From Symbiodinium sp. CCMP2592 (lineage: Eukaryota; Sar; Dinophyceae; Suessiales; Symbiodiniaceae): a stretch of DNA of 64,000 nt. Position 1 is the stretch's first letter, and every line of letters starts with the position of its first letter. The DNA is taken from the NCBI GenBank assembly GCA_905221615.1, contig CAJNDT010001313.1, positions 186,001 to 250,000 of the forward strand. The letters run 5' to 3'. A model generated the notes under the pieces. The model worked only from the letters and a program-made list of their open reading frames with translations. It was not told the DNA's origin and made no database searches. Made by a program: the position numbers and the translations under genes. Shown piece by piece: positions 1 to 12,040 of this stretch.

Positions 1-94
1 ATCCCTTAGTTAAGGAATATACCTTAAATCATATTAGGGATCCTACTATAGTTTAAGGTATATTCCTTAATTAAGGGATTTTGGAAGGTCTGGG
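1..94. repeat. Palindromic element family A, copy 1 (cut by window edge)
   Basis: Long inverted repeat: ATCCCTTAGTTAAGGAATA at the left is mirrored by TATTCCTTAATTAAGGGAT at 60-78, around a GGATCC centre. The right end continues into a GGTCTGGG-like terminus; the left terminus lies outside the window. It is the same family as 9857-9970 and 22895-23003. No ORF, so a non-autonomous hairpin or MITE-like element. Confidence 0.75.
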
Positions 95-171
95 AACCTC
101 AGAATCAACGCAGGCGTTGGCTCCGGGATGGTGTAGAGCTTGAGGTTTTAAGGTCTAGGCAGGTCAATATG

Positions 172-272
172 GAGGTTTCCGAAAATTGGGGGTGCCTTAT
201 TTTGGGGTCCTTATAATAAGGATCCTACTACATAGGGTACTATATCAGGGTCCCCTATTTTCGGAAACCCCC
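172..272. repeat. Palindromic element family B, copy 1
   Basis: Arms GGTTTCCGAAAATTGGGG and its inverse near 255-272, with AAGGATCCT at the centre. Other copies lie at 3069-3180, 3778-3887 and 62662-62739, with partial ones at 3691-3722 and 52745-52811. Confidence 0.75.
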
Positions 273-1976
273 ATATATAGACTTCTTTTTAAAGTTGGCC
301 AGGAACTACATGATGTCCGTGGCCGTCCGGGTTGTTGCAGCCTCGGGGGTCATGAGGTGGAATCCCAGATTCCTAGACAGCAAACCATGTCATGAATCCC
401 AGAAGACCCTGAATACTGAGCCTGCATCGGGAGGTTCTAAACGGGTCCTCAACCTCTTTGTGAAAACTCTTCTACAGTCCCCAGCAAAACTCACGGGACA
501 AAACCCTTTGTTGGAGCGCTCCGCTGGAGGCTTCATAGCCTCGCCAAGCTGGTTGCGGCGTTCCCTTGGTCTCAAGAACTCGCTGGTTTTTTCCTGCTTC
601 AGGGTCTCGGGTTTTAAATTTAAGGCTTATAGAGTTCAAGCGTCTGGGTTTTTGTTCCCGGAGTTTCAGGATTTCAAGGTTTAGGGCTTTATCTGCATCA
701 GTGATTGGAGTTTAGTGTTTCAGCTTTGTGTTTTTTGACGTTTGCTTGGGTGTTGTCTTTTGTGGGGCTTTTGTTGCGGCTCAAGACCTAAACCGGTAAC
801 TCTTTACTGCAGCACTTGCGTTGAGCACGTGTGCTGTTTTGGTGTGTCAGGGTTTTTGGGCATGGCATTACGTGTTGGCGTGGTCCTGTGCAGTGTTTTG
901 GTTTAGGCCCTATTGGAACGGCTGTCATGCCGAAGCCCATTCACAGGACCTCTCCACTCGTGCCTAGTCCAACAACCTGTGGCTATGGGCCAACAAAGTC
1001 TTGGGGTGGTGGAATGCCTCTAATTGGGCTGTTCATGCGCGCAAAGCGCTATAGCAACTGTTATAGAACCCTGGATAGTAGGCCTGCAGGTACATCTCGC
1101 GGCATGTTGAGAAGAGCCAACTCTTGTGTCAAGGTTTTATGGACTTGGGAAAAGAAAACCTAGGGTTTTGAGTTTGTAGGGGCTAGAGCTTATAGGGTTT
1201 AGGGCCCATACGGTTTAGGGTTAGGGTTGCGCTGTCTTCTTTTGACAGCAAGCCGCACTGCACAGCTAAGGTTCATTTGCAAGGATGCCGTGTGGAATTT
1301 CCCGAACAAGTGCGTCGATGTTCACGCATACTAAAAAATTCTCGTGCGCCGAAGTCGCTTTAGGACATGTGTTACGACATGTTAGATGTAGGAGCTGTTC
1401 GATCAAGAGGCAGGGTCCGCTGGCTTAGCTACCACGGTCTCTGCGAAGCATGTGCAAGTCTGAAGAGTCTAAGTGAGGTGTGGGCATGTATGTATGCAGG
1501 CATGTATGCATGTGCGCATGTGTCGATGTTTCTATGCATCTAACAAACCTGTCTACATACCTAAGTACCTACGTATCTATGTGCCTGTGTAGCTATGTAC
1601 CTATCTATCCGTCCGTCTGCCTGACTGTCTAGTTATCGCTCCATCTTTCTACATATTCATCTATGGATTCGTCTATCTGACTACCTACCTATATAGCTGT
1701 CTGTCTGTCTATCTCCCTGTCTATCTATCTAGCTACCTAGCTATCTATCCATCAATCGGTCGATGCAGCTGTCTATTTATCTACGTGTCTGTCTATCTTG
1801 TCATCTATCTATCTATAGCTACGTATCTATCGATGTATATGCCTATCTGCTTACTTAGCTGTCGATCTATCTATCTATCCATCTGTCTATCTGTCGTTGC
1901 ATCTATATGTATGTAAGAATGGCAAGATCACATATAAAGAGAGATGAATACATATAACTATGTATATATATATACA

Positions 1977-2013
<37 letters not shown>

Positions 2014-2627
2014 ATGTCTGTGTCCATGTCTATGTCTATGTCTATGTCTATGTGTATGTATGTATGTATGTATTTAGGTATGCGTGTATGTATTTGTGTA
2101 TGCATGTATGTATGTTACATGTATATGTGTCATCTACATATCGTATTCCAATAATACGTCTATAGTATAAACGAAGTACATGTGCACGACGTGCAGACGG
2201 CTAGATGAAGGGGTTCCCACAGGTAACCAAAGGCGGCACCGTTGGGGCTCAACACCAGGGAATGTCAGCAGGAATTCGGTACACCAGCCTGGAAGAGAAG
2301 AAGGGTCTAAAAGGATACCCATAATTTAATGGTACTGAAAGGGTTACGTGAGCACGACCCTGAATTGCAGCACCTTTGGAGGGTCCAAGAGTCGGCTCTG
2401 ACCCTGTAGCCTGTAGTATGTAAATCACGTAGCCAGACGAAGGGTACTACAAACTACAGGAGCTATGTTTCTAGGCCGAACCCGACCCCCTTTCTGGAAG
2501 CATCTCGTCCAGCAGAACTGGAAGTCTAGTGCTTTATGATGGAACAGCTCCCGTTTGAGAATCGTTGCTCCTGCAAAACTGCAGAGCGACTCTTGCAAAA
2601 GCAATGCCCCTGGTTTCAAGAAAATAC
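273..2627. other. Non-coding stretch with TTTAGGG-like scraps and simple repeats
   Basis: Apart from the cryptic tetranucleotide and TA tracts at 1481-2165, I see no convincing gene. GGGTTTAGGG-type words occur near 1150-1230. The open frames here have low-complexity or nondescript translations and no family I recognise. Confidence 0.6.
1481..2165. repeat. Cryptic simple-sequence region (CTAT/CTGT, TA, TATGTC, GTAT)
   Basis: Degenerate GATA/GACA-type words (tatctatctatc, ctgtctgtc) run from about 1540 to 1905, followed by TA dinucleotides (about 1963-2010), a TCTATG-type hexamer run (about 2014-2056) and GTAT words. Both strands are open in several frames only because of the repetition. Confidence 0.85.
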
Positions 2628-2729
2628 TATAGGGGCCTTAATAATGACCTATACTATTTTGGGGGTTCCGTATTATGATTATAGTATAACGGGCCCCAAA
2701 ACCCTATTCTAATTATTAAGGCCCCTATA
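2628..2729. repeat. Palindromic element family C, copy 1
   Basis: Ends TATAGGGGCCTTAATAAT / ATTATTAAGGCCCCTATA form a near-perfect inverted repeat with a TTTTGGGG...CCCCAAAA inner arm. Other copies are at 9396-9502 and 12573-12674. Confidence 0.75.
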
Positions 2730-3068
2730 TTAATGCAGTTCTGGCCGGGTTGAGTCCGGATGAGCGCTGTGACCAAATTCGTGCGCTTTGGTCGTTTTTG
2801 GTGCTTCGAGCTCCATGTTCTGAGCACAAAGCTTATCATCATACCCTTCTGGAGCCCCTCTGAACACCTTAACTGCAAGACTGTTAAATATTTTAAAAGC
2901 ATGTAAGATCTTAGGGGTTGGAGATATTCTCGTTTCGCCTTCAGATGACCTCCTTCAAGTCGTAGCTGTTTGCATGAGGGGTTCCTTGGCTTCCTGAGGT
3001 GCAAGGCACGGAGCAGAGTTTACGGGCTTGGCTTGGGATTTGTGCTGTGAGCCATGTATAGAGGCTTG

Positions 3069-3180
3069 CATATGGGAGTTTCCGAAAATAGGCGACCCTA
3101 ATATAGTACTCTAAATAGTAGGATCCTTATTATAAGGACCCCAATATAAGGTACCCCTAATGTTTGGAAACTCCCATATG
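3069..3180. repeat. Palindromic element family B, copy 2
   Basis: Terminal CATATGGGAGTTTCCGAAAA mirrored by GGAAACTCCCATATG, with centre AGGATCCTTATTATAAGGA. It is one of the cleanest copies of the family; the outer CATATGGGAG/CTCCCATATG pairing shows the arms extend beyond the conserved core. Confidence 0.8.
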
Positions 3181-3777
3181 GAGTATTTCTATCCTCCTGT
3201 ATATTCAGCAGTTTGCAATCTGAAATCCCACTGTTTTCATTATTGAGGCCCCGGTTTATGCACCGAGAAATTTTGGCAAAGCCCCTTACTCGCAAGACAC
3301 ACTGAGCGGCAACAACTCCCCCAAAGCTGCAACATGCAAGTCTGCCGTGCCTCACTACCCCGGCAAACTTTCTTGAAAGTCCTCAATCGGCAGTCACAGT
3401 CTCAGTCCAGCTACATTCTCCGGGATCCAACGTTGAACTCTAAACCCTAAGCCCAGGACCCCGAATCCTAAATCCTGAATCCTAAGTCCCACAGACCTAT
3501 AGTCCTGGAGCCCCAAACCCCCAGGCCCTAAGTCCTGGAGCCTTAAATCTTAAGCCCTAAAGACCCTAAATCCGAAGCCCGGAGCCAAATCCTAAACCCT
3601 AAACTCCTAAACCCTGAGCCCGAAGCCCTAAACCGTGTAGAGGCCCGAGACGCCCAGACGAAAGGAGGGTGGGGGGACCTGGCACCCAAGATGAGTGGGA
3701 GTTTCCGAAAATAGGGGACCCTAGGGTTCCGTAAAGGGATCTGGACGGGTCTATAAAGGGTTTAGGGATTAGGGTTT
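3181..3777. other. Non-coding, CCTAAACCC-rich stretch with partial family B arm
   Basis: Degenerate AACCCTAAA words are dense from about 3440 to 3640. A solitary family B arm (GGGAGTTTCCGAAAATAGG) lies at 3691-3722. No supported gene. Confidence 0.6.
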
Positions 3778-3887
3778 GGGGAGTTTCCGAAAAAAAGGGG
3801 ACCCCAATATAGCACCCTAAATGGTAGGATCCTTGTTAGAAGGACCCCCAAATAAGGTACAGTACCCCTAATTATCGGAAACTCCCG
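3778..3887. repeat. Palindromic element family B, copy 3
   Basis: GGGAGTTTCCGAAAA...ATCGGAAACTCCC arms around GTAGGATCCTTGTTAGAAGGA. It sits inside TTTAGGG-like DNA. Confidence 0.75.
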
Positions 3888-5951
3888 AGTCCGTAAGGAG
3901 GGGTTGAGTTTAGATTCTGGTGTTGGGCTCAAGGTGTGGCGTGGGATTCTTGTGGCTGTCTGGGATTAGTTAATGCCTCTTTGGGGGTTCCTCGTTTCGG
4001 CAGGAGTTGAGTTGAGGGCTTAGGCTGGGGTGTGTAGGCTTGTTATTGGGTGCTTTGCAGGAATGTGTTAAGGTAGCGCGTTAAGGGTGCAGAGGATAGG
4101 CCCAAGGCTTCTTCATCAGGTTCCTACATTACTTCCTGAGGGTCCCGAAGGCTGATCCCCCAAAATCTTAACAGGTTCCTGTCCTGTCTAATCTCGCCAT
4201 CAGTGACCCCCAAACCCTTATCCCGACAAAACTGAAACCCCAAAGCCCGAAACCCAACAATCTCTGACCCTAAACCCTAAGACTCTGGGACTTTAAAAGG
4301 TCTGAAGCAGTGATGATCTGCAGCCATGGTTCCGGCGACATGGCAATGGATCGACATGGACGTTGGAAGAAGCAATAGTAGTCCAAAGCTTCGAAGCCCG
4401 AATTGCGAAACCGTGGGCTCCTCATCAAGGGCGAGATTAGGGTCTAGGGTTTAGGGTTTAAAACCAGCTGAACGAAAAGCTCATCCACGCCCAAACCCCA
4501 TGTAGCAGCAGAACAACTCCACGAGCCCTGGCTCAACCACCACAGAATCCCTGGCCGTCCAACAAAACACCGAGACTCCTGGTTTTTCAACCCGTCAACA
4601 TAGCCTACAACTCGTAAGCCTTCTCAAAACTGTCCAACAGTTAACGTTCATAAAGCAGTTAAGATAGCCTCTTCAAGCCAACACCCGAAACTCAGCCACC
4701 CTAACAGCTCAAAGCCCTCTAAAGTTTGCCTTTTTGCTCGGCCATGGCTTGGGCAGTCCCGGGGGTCACTCCAAGCTCTGCTTCTCGGCGTCCCTCGCGA
4801 GGTTTGAGGGCTTAGGGTTTATGGGTTATAGGGCAGAGGGTTTTTTTGGTGTGTACAGGGTAGCAGCTTTAGGTGTTAGTGCTCACCGGTTATAAGGGTT
4901 GTGAATTGGGCTTGGGGTTTAGAGTGGGGTTTTGGGGGCTCTTGAGGCTTCGGGTTCCCAGCAAAGCTTAGAAGGAGCTTTTGGTTGCAGGATTTTGCTT
5001 ATATGAGGACGTTTTGTCGCAACCTTGCAGAGATGTGCCTCACACCTGTTTGATGCTCTCGTTCCTTTGGCATGAGTCTTCCCACGGACTAGCTCCTACA
5101 ACCTAAACCCAAGCCATTTATGCCTGGGGTCTTCGTGGGGGAGCTCAGAGTCGTCGTGCTCGTGGGGTTCGATCATGGCCTTTTCTTGATGCTCTTGGGC
5201 AGTGATGGCATGTAAAATGTAACTTCGGCTTTAGGGTCTATGGTTGAAGGTTCTGCTTGCATGCATGATGAATGGTGCATACTTATTTTCTCAAATACGC
5301 ACATACGCGCATGCACACATGCATACATACGCTTACCTACCCACTTAGTTACATACATACACACATACATACATGCCTACATGCATGTATGCATGTGGTT
5401 GTACATGCATTCGTGCTCACACACACATGTATACGATTGCACTTGCATGCAACGTACTTACGAAAATATGCATATATGCGCATAAGCACACAGGTACACA
5501 CACAGAATGGGACATATATGCAAGCGAACATACAAGCCGACAGGCGCACGGGAGCAAACACAAAGAGGTGAACAAGTAGTTACGCAGACATGCACAATGA
5601 AAGCACGCATGCTCCACGCCTGCTCATACATTGGTCATACACATTCGTATCGGCACGAACCACTGCATCGACCATGGCAGCAAGGAGATGAACAGCGAAG
5701 ACTCCTCACAGCGCTGGGAGTTGTAAACGAAGGATGCCAACTAGTAGATGGTTGCTGATAACGGTGTACTCACACTGCGACAAGACATCAGAGTGACCAT
5801 GACGATGTCGGCGACAACGACGACGACGTTGACGACAACTTCTCACGCCCAAATCTGTCGACGTCACGAGGCAAACGGGACCCCCCCCCCTGCCCCTTTG
5901 GATTCGTTGATGCCACATGAATCCTTGAGTCCGAGCCCCCTAAGGTAAAAG
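3888..5951. other. Non-coding stretch with TTTAGGG scraps and ACAT-rich microsatellite
   Basis: TTAGGGTTT words at about 4440-4470 and 4810-4830, one arm of family I at about 4104-4132, and a degenerate (ACAT/CATGC)n zone at about 5290-5560 that opens frames on both strands. An 11-C run lies at about 5880. No gene family recognised. Confidence 0.55.
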
Positions 5952-6036
5952 CCAGAAAGTTGGAATATGATTATCCTAACTCTTCTATGGTAAATTATAG
6001 GGTATCCTACCCTGAAACCATATTCCAACTTTCTGG
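5952..6036. repeat. Palindromic element family G, copy 1
   Basis: Starts CCAGAAAGTTGGAATATG and ends with its exact inverse CATATTCCAACTTTCTGG, 85 bp in all. A second 85-bp copy lies at 52658-52742, and an orphan right arm at 52811-52847. Confidence 0.85.
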
Positions 6037-8085
6037 AGTTCCCTTTAAAGGGCCGTTCAGGTGCGGTCCTTTCAAGGAGCGAGGAACTTCCCAAGACTGG
6101 AGTAGGGTCCAAGTGCCGGGAACTCATGTAGACTTCCCCGAATACTAACCTACTCCAGGGTTTAATTATAGTTATAGGGTCGAGGAGCCCAGATTACTAC
6201 TAATCTACTTTAGGGTGTCGGGTTTGTAAGAGCCCACATACCCACATATACTTATCACTCGTGGACATGCTGACTAGGTCTCTGTTTCTGAGCCCTCTTC
6301 CCTACTCGTCACCCTGCACCCCAAACCCCTAAACCCTTAAACCTCTAAACCCCTAAACCCTACACCCCTAACCCCCTAAACCCTACACCCCTAGACCACA
6401 AACCCTAAAACCCCGCAGCATTCCGAACACCCCGGAGTCGCCTCTAAGTCCACCTACGTCGCTCACGTGGCTCCATCTCTGCCCCCGAGTGCCGTGAGCA
6501 CCACGCTCGGACCCTCAGAAGTCTGCATCTTCGGATTTGGGCATTTCGAGGCTCCTGCATAGGACTTTCCTGTATTTCTGCCAGTGTTTGGCAGTTTTAG
6601 GGCGTTCTTGTCTGCCGGGCTTGACGAGGGGCTGACTATAGAGGCTTTGCGATTTATAGAGTCTTGTCGGCGTTGCTTTCGGCATGCAGGTGTGAATTTT
6701 TGGTTTTGGGACTGTCGGTTTCTTTCCGGTGCAGGGTTCGACACTTCAACCAAGAATGGGTTCACCCTCTTATACCACGTCTAGCCACATGCTCTACACG
6801 ATGTAAATAGTTGGCCGTCTTGAATTCTACAGGTTTAGGGTCCAAGCTCTTGGTTGAGGGGTTTTTCACCTATGTTCCGCCTTAATGCAAGACTTGGAGA
6901 AGCCTCACCTCACCTTTTGGCACTCCTTCGCTTGGCCTTTCGGAGTTCCAGCCATTTCGAGCTGGGGCCACGTCCTGTAGTCCGTTTATGTCAGCGGTTC
7001 CCTCTTTTGCTACATATCCTCATTTTCTGGCTCTGCTGTAGATTGGGGTCCTTTTGGCGTCATTTTGTTGCATTTATCAGCGACGACTAGCGGATCTTGA
7101 GCTGTTCAACATGCGAGACCCGAACAGCAACTACATTGCAGCAGTGTGGGCCTGCCTTGAACAGTCACTGTAGGCGCAACGTCCTCGCGCTGGATGTGGA
7201 TGAAGTGCTTTGCCGTTGTGCTGAGGCTTCCGGATGTGAAGTTGGGGTCTCATCGGGCTTTGGTGGGTGAAATTCGGACTCCTGAGAAATTATGAGTGGT
7301 GCATCTTTTGGGGGAGTCGAAACCCTGTCGCAGCGCGCTTCCTTCAGGAAGACTTCCCGACATGAGAAACTCTAAACTCGACTCCGAATGCATGCAGGAC
7401 CCTGGTTAGTTCAGGATGCGGTTTCAATGTTCCTTGTGATAGCTTCAGTTCCAGGACGCCGAGGTTCCACTTTTGCAGATGCTCTCGGTCAACTACCCAC
7501 CGAACTTATCCTTTCCTCCCCTGAACCCGCAGTGGTGTAACAGAGGGAGCAGCGACACTATGCAAGCCACATGTCGCACTCCAACTTCCCCATCAGCACG
7601 TCGGGATCCATGCTCTTGTTCTGAGCGACGGGTTCCTGCCAGAGGTTGGTGCCTTAGACTTCCTCAACTAGGACTAGGACCTCGAATAGGCCCCTATTCC
7701 CTCCTTTAGGGTTCAGGTTCCCTTATAAGCCCCTTTAAAGCCCAAAAGGGCGCCCTTTTTATTCCTAGGATACTCTTGGGTCTAGTCAAACACCGAGAGC
7801 CCGGAAAATTCCCGAAGGCCTAAACCTGTAGGAGCCTGGTACCCTGAGCTTCCCGTGAGGCCTTCGTGCAGTGGCAGTTTGGCCAGGCTCCCGGGGATCT
7901 GGTCGTTCCTCGCTGCAACGGGTCGGGTCTTGCGGTTCAGAGTTTTTTGGGATTAGGATGGCCTTAAGGGTTTGGGGGTTAGGGCGATTAGGGTTTAGGT
8001 ATAGTGCAACTGTTGAAAGCTCAAGAAGCTTGTGCATCTCGTTCCTGTGCATCGTCTCACTTCGAAGTTTGCCCGCTAATATGGC
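6037..8085. other. Mostly unassigned stretch, telomere-like tract at 6313-6405
   Basis: Apart from the CCCCTAAACCC tract at about 6313-6405 I see no repeat family member. Several open frames of 60-80 codons exist but none has a recognisable domain, so they are not called. Confidence 0.5.
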
Positions 8086-8086
8086 A

Positions 8087-8172
8087 GCAGTAGTAGTAAT
8101 AATAGTTGTACTACTACTACTACTACTACTAATAATAATAATAATAAGAATAATATCAATAATAATAACAAT
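8087..8172. repeat. Trinucleotide microsatellite (TAA/TAG/CTA)
   Basis: Runs of actactactact and aataataataat interrupted by single changes. The Ser/Ile/Leu-rich open frames over it are artefacts of the repeat. Confidence 0.9.
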
Positions 8173-8432
8173 GGCCGCAACAGTCGTATATCGCGACCTG
8201 GCAGCCCGCTGATACTGAGGAATGCTTCCAGCGCTGCTACTCCTCCGATGCTTCTGCGGCAAGGGAGCAATTCCTCAGTTCCTCTGCCGCTGATTCTCTT
8301 GGTTTCGGGGTCCCCAAACCCTAAGCCCCAAGCCCTACCTTAACCCCAAATAGCCTACCCTTTTTTCAGGACTTCTAGAAAGAAACCATCTTAGGGAACC
8401 CCCAAAATAAAGGTAGGTTCTTTGGGATCCAA

Positions 8433-8597
8433 GTATACCCTAAACCCTAAACCCCTAAACCCCTAAACCCTAAACCCCTAAACCCCTAAACCCCTAAACC
8501 CTAAACCCCTAAACCCCTAACCCCTAAACCCCTAAACCCTAAACCCCTAAACCCCTAACCCCTAAACCCCTAAACCCTAAACCCCTAAACCCTAATA
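8433..8597. repeat. Interstitial telomere-like tract, CCCTAAA / CCCCTAAA
   Basis: About 165 bp of mixed CCCTAAA and CCCCTAAA units, the most continuous TTTAGGG-type block in the window. It is followed by unique sequence on both sides, so it is interstitial and not a chromosome end. Confidence 0.9.
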
Positions 8598-8976
8598 TGG
8601 GGCCCAGGGCGGCCGGATGCCAGCTCTCAGTGAAATTTGGGGCTTCGAGCTCCTTGTGGGGGACTTCAGGGTGCTGGGGCTTGAGGTGAGGGGATAAGGG
8701 CTCTCTCTTGGGGTTTAGGGATTAGGGTTTAGGATTTAGGGTTGAGGGTTTATAGGGTCCGAGGGATGTACATGGAACATGACATCCAGACGTAATTTGC
8801 GGAGAATTTTAGAAGTGTTTGTAACCAACCGTGGTCCCAGAAGCACTAGAAGACGAGAATGCAGAGAAGATAGCCATGGCTCGGATGTTTTTTGCACTTT
8901 GCTCAACAACTGGAACTGACCATTGTGGCGGGAAGCTTTCTCTTTTTACTAAACTTTCTTGAAAGGCATGTCGTCT

Positions 8977-9072
8977 CGATTAACTCTGAAGATCCTACCT
9001 TTTTGAGGACTTACATAAGGGAATCATAATAGGGAACCCTGACAAGGTAGGTATTTCAGGGTTAAGGTAGGC
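8977..9072. repeat. Palindromic element family H, copy 1
   Basis: Left arm TTAACTCTGAAGATCCTACC, right arm GGTAGGTATTTCAGGGTTAA, with inner TTGAGGACTTACATAAGGGA. The family recurs inverted at 11944-12040 and again at 50725-50819; a diverged relative lies at about 8335-8437. Confidence 0.75.
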
Positions 9073-9395
9073 TTTACAGGGTTTGTCTCGAGGAGGCTCG
9101 AGCCCTGACCCTCTAAGCCTTGACGATTCATGGCTGCGTGTCTTTGCACAGTGCCTCCAATGATGGACAGAGTGAGCTTTGAACCCCTAATCTCCTCGAC
9201 TTCTATGAACCCCAAATAAATAGCAAGTAAATAACCATTCTGATGGCAATCCCTAGCTTTGACATTTCTAACCCCTCGATAAGCCGGAGCACTGAGCTTG
9301 CCGATTTCGGATGTGCGGCAAGGCTCTGACTTCGCGACCTTGGCGGAACCTGTGTCTCCTTGGTTGCACGAGGTCTGCAGGACTGTGGGGTAAAC

Positions 9396-9502
9396 ATAGG
9401 GGCCTGAATAACTATCTATGCTATTTTGGAGCTTCCTTACTGTAGTTATAGTATAACTATAATGGGCACCCAGAGCCCCATTTTAGTTCTTTAGGCCCCT
9501 AT
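9396..9502. repeat. Palindromic element family C, copy 2
   Basis: ATAGGGGCCTGAATAACT...TTTAGGCCCCTATATTA arms with an inner tatagttatac-like palindrome. More diverged than copy 1. Confidence 0.7.
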
Positions 9503-9856
9503 ATTAGGGTTCAGGCCGTAAGTGTTTTGGTAAATCGCGTCTGGGATTATATATTAGATTCAAGAGTCTGAGCTCACACTTGCAAGGGAATCTGCACTTA
9601 CATCCTATGGTCCTATAAGCCCTTTGCATCAGGTATATGGTATATGTTTTGTTTTCTGTATAGTATTTTTAATACAGACTATACTGTTAGATATTACCAG
9701 TATCCCTCCTTCCTCAAATAGGGGTATATGGTCCCAAATAAGTGGCATTTAGGGTCTAACAGAGGGTAGATTGAGGGCCTAGGTAGAAACCCTAAACTTA
9801 AACCGGTTTGAGGCTCAGGAGTGATTCTGGAGGGGGCGCGGCGGGGGACTCCTGAA

Positions 9857-9970
9857 CCCAGAGACTCCAATACCCCTTAATTAAATTAGGGAATATTCCT
9901 TAAACCATATAAGGGATCCTATTATAATTTAAGGTATATTCCTTAAGTAAGGGATATTGGAGTCTCTGGG
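9857..9970. repeat. Palindromic element family A, copy 2
   Basis: Complete copy with termini CCCAGAGACTCCAATA and TATTGGAGTCTCTGGG; the interior matches copy 1 (TTAAGGTATATTCCTTAA) with a GGATCC centre. Immediately downstream (9971-10030) is a coding-like island. Confidence 0.85.
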
Positions 9971-10030
9971 AAGCGGCCCAGGCACGGGTGCCCCGAGGCG
10001 CTGCAGCAGCTCAAAGCTTTGGGTTGGGAG
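9971..10030 (+). CDS. Coding-like island, possible exon
   Basis: Directly after family A copy 2 the plus strand reads KRPRHGCPEALQQLKALG in one frame, GC-rich and unlike the surrounding TTTAGGG-derived DNA. The adjacent repeat would then sit in the upstream intron. It is too short to assign a family; the exon call is inference from composition and context only. Confidence 0.3.
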
Positions 10031-10046
10031 GCCTCTGACTTGTACT

Positions 10047-10235
10047 TAAAGGATCCTGGGACTTAGTAACTAGGGTTCCTTAAAGGGGTCCTTAAAGGGT
10101 TCATCAAAAGGGATCTATAAGGGTTCTAGAAGAGGGGTTTTGGGGTTACTTAAAGGATCATGCGACTTAGTAGCTAGGGTTATATAGGGTAACTATACTT
10201 ATAACTAACTTACTAAGTCCCATGATCCTCCAAGT
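10047..10235. repeat. Family R/D composite repeat
   Basis: Begins TACTTAAAGGATCCTGGGACTTAGTAAC, then GGGTTCCTTAAAGG words, AAAGGGATCTATAAGGG, and a family D-like right part ending ACTAAGTCCCATGATCC. The same order of modules flanks the 42-bp satellite at 17891-18690, so this is the unexpanded form of that locus. Confidence 0.65.
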
Positions 10236-10708
10236 AAGGTTTCGGGTTCCATTTAAAGGGTAGGGTTTAGGGTTTAGTGTTTAGGGTTCCATTTACAGGG
10301 TTCTGCAGGGTTTAGGGATTTGGGTTGAATTGAGGGTTTGGGGTTTCGGGTTCCTTCGAGGGTACCGTTGAGGCTTCTATAAAGGGCTACCATAAGGGTT
10401 AGGGTTTATGCTTTGGGGTTTAAGGTTTCAAAGGACTTCGAAGCTTTTTGTTTTTGGGGGGTTCCTTTCGGGGTTCCTTTAAGGGTTCTCTAAGGGCTAC
10501 CATAAAGGTTAGCACTCACAGGCTTAGGGCTTTCTTCAGGTTAGGGTCTAGGTCCCAGAGTAGTGGGTTTTGTTCACATGAACTCTAAACCCTACACGCC
10601 AGCGCCCCAAACCTGCGCTTACGACGTACAAACTCACCACCCACCACTTGCCACGCAACGGTGATTTTGATTGTTTACGAGGCGCAGTCGAGCCACACAT
10701 CATGTCGG

Positions 10709-10833
10709 TACTTGGGGGATCATGGGACTTAGTAAGTAAGGTTAGAAGTACCCTAATTGGGGTTATAAGTAGTTATAAGTCTAGTTACCCTAACTATAAC
10801 CCTAGTTACCAAGTCCCATGATCCTTTAGGTAT
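10709..10833. repeat. Palindromic element family D, copy 1
   Basis: TACTTGGGGGATCATGGGACTTAGTAAG at the left, ACCAAGTCCCATGATCCTTTA at the right, with an inner TATAAGT/ACTTATA palindrome. Family D is the most frequent hairpin family here (also 12794, 24268, 46183, 48289). Confidence 0.85.
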
Positions 10834-11943
10834 ACTTGCAAGACTCCAGCCCTTGCTGTCAGCTTCACGCGGTGACATCGCGTCCAGCCAGTGCCAAGGC
10901 GAGTTCCTTGGCTGCCTTTGTGTTTTTTGGTTTAGGGTTTAGGGTCATAACAAATGCAGGCAGGGGGCTTTCGCAAGATTAGGGATTCCTTGTTTATGAT
11001 GGGGTCCTGGGAGTGAGAATACCTTAGTTCGGATACATGGGAGTTTGGCAAGATTCGGATGCCTTGTCGCATGAGGGCCCTTGTGGTCAAAATATGTTTT
11101 GTCGCTTCGCACGAAGATGCTGGTGGTGTAGGGCAGCGGCCTTTGGTGAGTTATTGTCTGGGAGGTTTATCCTTTCTCAACAAAGGTTCTACTTGGGTCC
11201 ACCCATTATGTTGTCCTGCATCCACAACTGTTCTTGTTTGCTCTGGTACTGCGGCTGGTTAAGGGATGAGCAAGTTGAATGCAGGTGATGTCCAGAAGAT
11301 GGGTGCCTTCATTCCAACCTTCCAAGAGCTTGTGAAACCTTGCCACATCAGAAAGTCAGGATGGAATCGCGAAGCCTCTACAGCTTGCACAGCCGTGCGC
11401 GTACTGCTCAGCACTCATCACCGAAGGAACACTACAAACACTACAGCCGTCACTACAACTCCAAAACAGTAGTACAACCGTGACTACAGCCCCGAGCCCA
11501 CAAACTTGTGCGCTACAAAGCTGCATAGTTAAGGCCCACCCACCCTGAACCCCAGACTCCCCAGACCGCCGTACAAATCAAGACGAAGACCTAAACCTAA
11601 ACCTCCAGCTCAGGCACGGAGCGCTTCTTGGCCCAGCGCTCCTGGGACTTGTTAAAAGGGCTTTAGGGGCTTTAGGGCTTTAGGGGCTTTAGGGGCTTTA
11701 GGGGTTTTAGGGGTTCAGGGGTTTAGGGGTTTAAAGGTTTTAAGAGTTTATAGGGTTTCAAAGCACGCTGAACGCGGGTGATTCTGGATCCATTGTGGAC
11801 TGTCGATTTCTCCCATCGGGTACGAAGCAGCTTCCGTGATTCTGTCCTTGAAATTCGCATCAGGACCAGACTGCTTAGCTAGCTAGTGGCCGGTCAAGCA
11901 ACTCGCAATCCGCTTTGAACGTTTAGCTTTTAAACCCTGTAAA
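10834..11943. other. Unassigned stretch with GGGGCTTTA-type short tandem words
   Basis: A tract of AGGGGCTTT repeats lies at about 11660-11750. The rest has no recognised feature; open frames at 11037-11472 have no domain I can name. Confidence 0.45.
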
Positions 11944-12040
11944 GCCTACCTTAACCCTGAAATACCTACCTTTTCAGGGTTCCCTATTATGATTCCCTTA
12001 TGTAAGTCCTCAAAAAGGTAGGATCTTCAGGTTAAGGTAA
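11944..12040. repeat. Palindromic element family H, copy 2
   Basis: Inverted relative to copy 1: CCTACCTTAACCCTGAAATACC at the left and AAAAGGTAGGATCTTCAGG at the right, with a conserved CCCTATTATGATTCCCTTA centre. Confidence 0.75.

Noticed and set aside
1887-2165. Tyr/Ile- and Met/Ser-rich small frames
   Set aside because: Microsatellite translation, open on both strands.
8433-8597. A chromosome end
   Set aside because: Unique DNA continues on both sides and the units are mixed CCCTAAA/CCCCTAAA, so it is an interstitial tract.
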